Assembly: GCF_014838715.1 (NCBI RefSeq) | Contig: NZ_CP061947.1 | Span: forward strand, 248,001 to 312,000 | DNA length: 64,000 nt | Reading direction: 5' to 3' | DNA from: Algoriphagus sp. Y33 | Lineage (GTDB): Bacteria > Bacteroidota > Bacteroidia > Cytophagales > Cyclobacteriaceae | Part shown: piece after piece, positions 61,594-64,000 of the stretch | Numbering within the stretch: position 1 is the first letter of the stretch | Layout: each line of letters opens with the position of its first letter | Notes under the pieces: generated by a model | Databases searched by the model: none | What the model saw: the letters and a program-made list of their open reading frames with translations, nothing else | Told to the model about the DNA's origin: nothing | Made by a program: the position numbers and the translations under genes

Positions 61594-62502
61594 ATGGAAA
61601 ATAAAGTGCCAATTAAAAAAGAAAATAAAATGCAACAAATAAAATATAAAACATTAGAGGTAAATGGCGTAAACATCGCATATCGTGAAACAGGAAATGC
61701 CGAAAAGCCAGTGATCGTATTACTGCACGGTTACCCTTCCTCTTCCCATCAATACAGGAAAGTGTTGAATCAACTTTCGGATGAATTTTATTTAATAGCA
61801 CCCGATTACCCGGGATTTGGGAACAGTGATTTTCCATCTCCCGAAGCGTATGAATATACATTTGACAATATTGCCGTTACGATGAACTCCTTTTTAGAGC
61901 TAAAAGGTATTAGTTCATATGCGATAATGATGCAGGATTACGGTGCCCCTATCGGATTTAGAATCGCATCAGCAAATCCAAAAAGGGTAACTGCAATAAT
62001 AACACAAAATGGAAATGCTTATGAGGAAGGCATCGGGGAGGCGTGGAAAGGGATAAAGGATTTTTGGGCTGACAGAAACGAAAGTACCGAAAAGGCTTTG
62101 CTGCCGGCTTTTACATTGGAGGGACTAAAATGGCAATATACCCACGGAACGCGAGATCCCGAAAACGTAAATCCTGATACTTGGCAGTTGGATTACCTAA
62201 GAATGAGTCGTCCTAATGCGCATAAGGTAAATCTAGATTTATGGTACGACTACCAAAGCAATTTAGAACAATATCCAAAATGGCAACAATACCTAAGGGA
62301 TAATCAGCCACCCTTGCTGGTCGTTTGGGGAAAAAATGATGAATATTTTCCCGAAAGTGGTGCAGAAGCATTTAAAAAAGATGTTAAGGATATTGACTAT
62401 AATATTTACGATACAGGGCATTTTGCGCTGGAAGAAGATGGTGATGAAATAATACGTAAAATTAGAGCTTTTATGAGTGAGGTAAAAACGCTAACGATAT
62501 AA
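61594..62502 (+). CDS. alpha/beta hydrolase (haloalkane dehalogenase/epoxide hydrolase type)
   Basis: 302 residues; a start at ATG 61630 would remove 12 Lys-rich residues. Oxyanion loop VLLHGYPSSSHQYRK, nucleophile Asp115 in MQDYGAP instead of Ser, WGKNDEYFP as the acid region, and catalytic His276 in DTGHFALEED. A nucleophilic Asp points to a dehalogenase or epoxide-hydrolase type reaction on a small electrophile. Confidence 0.9.
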   Translation: MENKVPIKKENKMQQIKYKTLEVNGVNIAYRETGNAEKPVIVLLHGYPSSSHQYRKVLNQLSDEFYLIAPDYPGFGNSDFPSPEAYEYTFDNIAVTMNSFLELKGISSYAIMMQDYGAPIGFRIASANPKRVTAIITQNGNAYEEGIGEAWKGIKDFWADRNESTEKALLPAFTLEGLKWQYTHGTRDPENVNPDTWQLDYLRMSRPNAHKVNLDLWYDYQSNLEQYPKWQQYLRDNQPPLLVVWGKNDEYFPESGAEAFKKDVKDIDYNIYDTGHFALEEDGDEIIRKIRAFMSEVKTLTI

Positions 62503-62607
62503 TTAATTTTATAATATATATATTATAAATATGAGAATGTATTATATGTAATTTTTATTGTAAAAGTATAACAGTGTATTAATGTTTTTTTTAATAAATC
62601 CAAAAAC

Positions 62608-62622
62608 TGCGATTTAATCGCA
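62608..62622. promoter_or_regulatory. palindrome TGCGATTTAATCGCA upstream of ridA
   Basis: A 7-1-7 perfect inverted repeat, 15 bp before the ridA start. Possible operator or translational hairpin. Confidence 0.4.
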
Positions 62623-62637
62623 AAATAAAAATAAAAA

Positions 62638-63027
62638 ATGGAAAAACGCATAATTAACCCATGGGCTTGGCAAAACGAACGTAGTTACAATCAAGCGGTC
62701 GAAGTAAAGAATGTAGCGGGAACCCTTTATGTTTCTGGTCAAACTGCTATTGACGATGATGGTATATCCAGCACCGCAGATATGAAAACCCAATTGGAAT
62801 TGGCAATTAGAAACTTGGAAAAAGTAATTTCTGAGGCTGATTATGAGTGCAAAAACATCGTAAGGCTTAATATTTATACAACTTCAACAAAGGAGCTTTG
62901 GCCACATTTCAATATACTACAAAATTGGATAGAAAAGAATGATATAAAACAGGCTCTTACCTTACTTGAAGTAGTAAGTCTTTTCGAGACCTTAACAGTT
63001 GAACTTGAGGCGACTGTAGTGAAGTGA
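62638..63027 (+). CDS. ridA: RidA family protein
   Basis: 129 residues of the YjgF/YER057c/UK114 family: AGTLYVSGQTAIDDDG, NLEKVISEADYECKNIVRLNIYTT and the terminal VELEATVVK. RidA hydrolyses reactive enamine/imine intermediates; some members of this length branch use other substrates. I do not see the usual RxxxGPYSQ start, so it is a RidA-like rather than an archetypal form. Confidence 0.9.
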   Translation: MEKRIINPWAWQNERSYNQAVEVKNVAGTLYVSGQTAIDDDGISSTADMKTQLELAIRNLEKVISEADYECKNIVRLNIYTTSTKELWPHFNILQNWIEKNDIKQALTLLEVVSLFETLTVELEATVVK

Positions 63028-63046
63028 AAGTAAAGCTCATGATGTT

Positions 63047-63187
63047 ATGGTGTCGAGCCTGCCCGAGGCATGCAGACACAGCGCAGGCTATATAAACTGG
63101 GATGATTATTTGCCTTGCGGGATTCTCCCGATCCGCCACGGCGGACGGAACAGGCTACAAGGCATTTAAAAGTCAAATTATAATCAT
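63047..63187 (+). repeat. R element copy 7
   Basis: GTCGAGC, inserted hairpin (CTGCCCGAGGCATGCAG), core CTGGGATGATTAT, 3' arm CTTGCGGGATTC, a second inserted hairpin (CCGATCCGCCACGGCGGACGG), tail GTCAAATTATAATCAT and ATG. The ATG opens only five codons. Confidence 0.8.
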
Positions 63188-63192
63188 ATGAA

Positions 63193-63239
63193 TAGTCAAG
63201 CTTGAAAAATTTTATAGAATAAATTTTCAAGCTTGACTA
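63193..63239. repeat. perfect 16-bp inverted repeat
   Basis: TAGTCAAGCTTGAAAA and its exact complement TTTTCAAGCTTGACTA separated by 15 nt, directly after R element 7. Could be a terminator or the end of a small RNA. Confidence 0.6.
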
Positions 63240-63328
63240 ATGAAAACATAAAGTCTAGGTTGCCACACTGCTAAAAGGCAGTAATAATACTATTTACTAT
63301 TAAAATTATAACGTTGATATATTTAATT

Positions 63329-63823
63329 ATGAAGTTTAACCTTCTAATCTTCTTTTTTGTTGGGTTCCATTTCAATTCATTCACTCAATCCACTAAGGAT
63401 TTTCATCCCATAGAAGTAAAGAAAGGAGTGTTTAGTACTAAATATTTCTATAATGGTCAAACTTTTGAAAGTCCTTATGGGTTGCAAATTCCTTTAATGC
63501 AGGTGAATGATTCAGAGGTTACAAGGGATTTTAATAAGTTTAAGAACTCAATGAAAACAGCTAAGGCTATCGGCTTAATTTCCTCCGGTTTATCATTGTA
63601 TGCTTTATTTAGGCCGGATAGACGGAATAGTGATTCCTATTGGGCTATATTGGGTACTGCAGGTTTAGTTGCAGCCTTTTTTAACATTCGATCAAGTATT
63701 ATCCTAGATAGGTCTCTGAGGCGGTATAATAAAATAGTTTCTGGGACTGAATTGGGTTTTCAATACGATAGAACTTACTATGGAAATGGGATTTTAGGTG
63801 TTGGGATATCACATAAGTTCTAG
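63329..63823 (+). CDS. exported protein of unknown function
   Basis: 164 residues from the ATG at 63329, which opens a signal peptide (KFNLLIFFFVGFHFNSFTQS); the upstream TTG at 63314 is unlikely. After DFHPIEVKKGVFSTKYFYNG there is a membrane hairpin-like stretch (AIGLISSGLSLYALF; YWAILGTAGLVAAFFN) and a beta-like C-terminus ending GVGISHKF. No family recognised. Confidence 0.7.
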   Translation: MKFNLLIFFFVGFHFNSFTQSTKDFHPIEVKKGVFSTKYFYNGQTFESPYGLQIPLMQVNDSEVTRDFNKFKNSMKTAKAIGLISSGLSLYALFRPDRRNSDSYWAILGTAGLVAAFFNIRSSIILDRSLRRYNKIVSGTELGFQYDRTYYGNGILGVGISHKF

Positions 63824-63842
63824 GTTAATAAATAAGGATTAG

Positions 63843-64000
63843 ATGTCTCAATTATCAAAAAAAGCAATTATGCATAAACTTATAATAGCGTTGTTGATTT
63901 TATTATCAACTCAATCGCTTAAAGCCCAGGAAATAACAGGTAAATGGAGTGGTAAGCTTACGATTCAAGGAACTCGCTTGACTGTTGGTTTTAACGTTTC
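63843..64000 (+). CDS. start of an exported protein, probably alpha/beta hydrolase
   Basis: 52 codons to the edge of the window, starting ATG at 63843; a second in-frame ATG at 63870 fits the signal peptide better (HKLIIALLILLSTQSLKAQ). The mature start EITGKWSGKLTIQGTRLTV resembles the N-terminal beta domain that precedes an alpha/beta hydrolase in many Bacteroidota exported hydrolases. The catalytic part is not in the window. Confidence 0.6.
   Translation, partial: MSQLSKKAIMHKLIIALLILLSTQSLKAQEITGKWSGKLTIQGTRLTVGFNV

Overview
The window reads as Bacteroidota chromosome, most likely order Cytophagales. The evidence is: SusC-style TonB receptors with an N-terminal carboxypeptidase-regulatory-like fold, LytTR/YehU-type two-component genes, TPR-HisKA_2 kinases, a DUF4374 lipoprotein, promoters of the TAnnTTTG type, AU-rich start regions instead of Shine-Dalgarno sequences, and about 40% GC. 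I cannot name the genus. No rRNA, tRNA, complete insertion sequence or CRISPR array is visible.

Region 1 (1-13.5 kb) is iron acquisition. It holds the end of a siderophore-type TonB receptor, a PepSY membrane protein, a LytTR two-component pair on the minus strand, and a divergent operon (TonB receptor, DUF4374 lipoprotein, DUF3325-like and DUF3649-like membrane proteins, PepSY protein). A second TonB receptor follows. Two Fur-like palindromes precede the two receptor transcripts. A frameshifted methyltransferase closes the region. Region 2 (13.8-16.3 kb) has an SDR oxidoreductase and a TetR regulator that share three copies of one operator, then a Crp/Fnr-type regulator.

Region 3 (16.6-30.2 kb) is a block of sigma-54 regulators. 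Two paralogous PAS-type enhancer-binding proteins flank a response-regulator enhancer-binding protein with two tandem TPR histidine kinases. A cupin gene lies inside the block.

Region 4 (30.2-64 kb, all plus strand) is a redox, electrophile and xenobiotic-handling island. It contains an MDR quinone oxidoreductase, ABM monooxygenase, two isochorismatase-type hydrolases, SnoaL/NTF2 proteins, OsmC, MoaF-like protein, nitroreductase, pirin, LLM flavin oxidoreductase, two alginate-export-type porins, amidohydrolase, YceI, a redox cassette (ferredoxin-like, antiporter, glutaredoxin-like, a cNMP-Grx-TrxR fusion, UBP zinc finger), alpha/beta hydrolases, GAPDH and RidA.

Two systems tie region 4 together. 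(a) Four sigma-54 promoters of the form TGGCAY-N5-TNGTA each have a tandem pair of 18-bp enhancer sites whose first base lies 90 or 91 bp upstream of the promoter GG, plus a YTGA exactly 25 bp upstream of the GG. They precede a beta-rich envelope protein, the small-ORF/quinone oxidoreductase unit and both isochorismatases. (b) An interspersed structured repeat of about 90-140 bp (R element, ten copies at seven loci, all in gene orientation) ends in an AU-rich tail whose final ATG is the start codon of a downstream gene in several places, so it looks like a dispersed 5' leader. These two are the best candidates here for undescribed biology.
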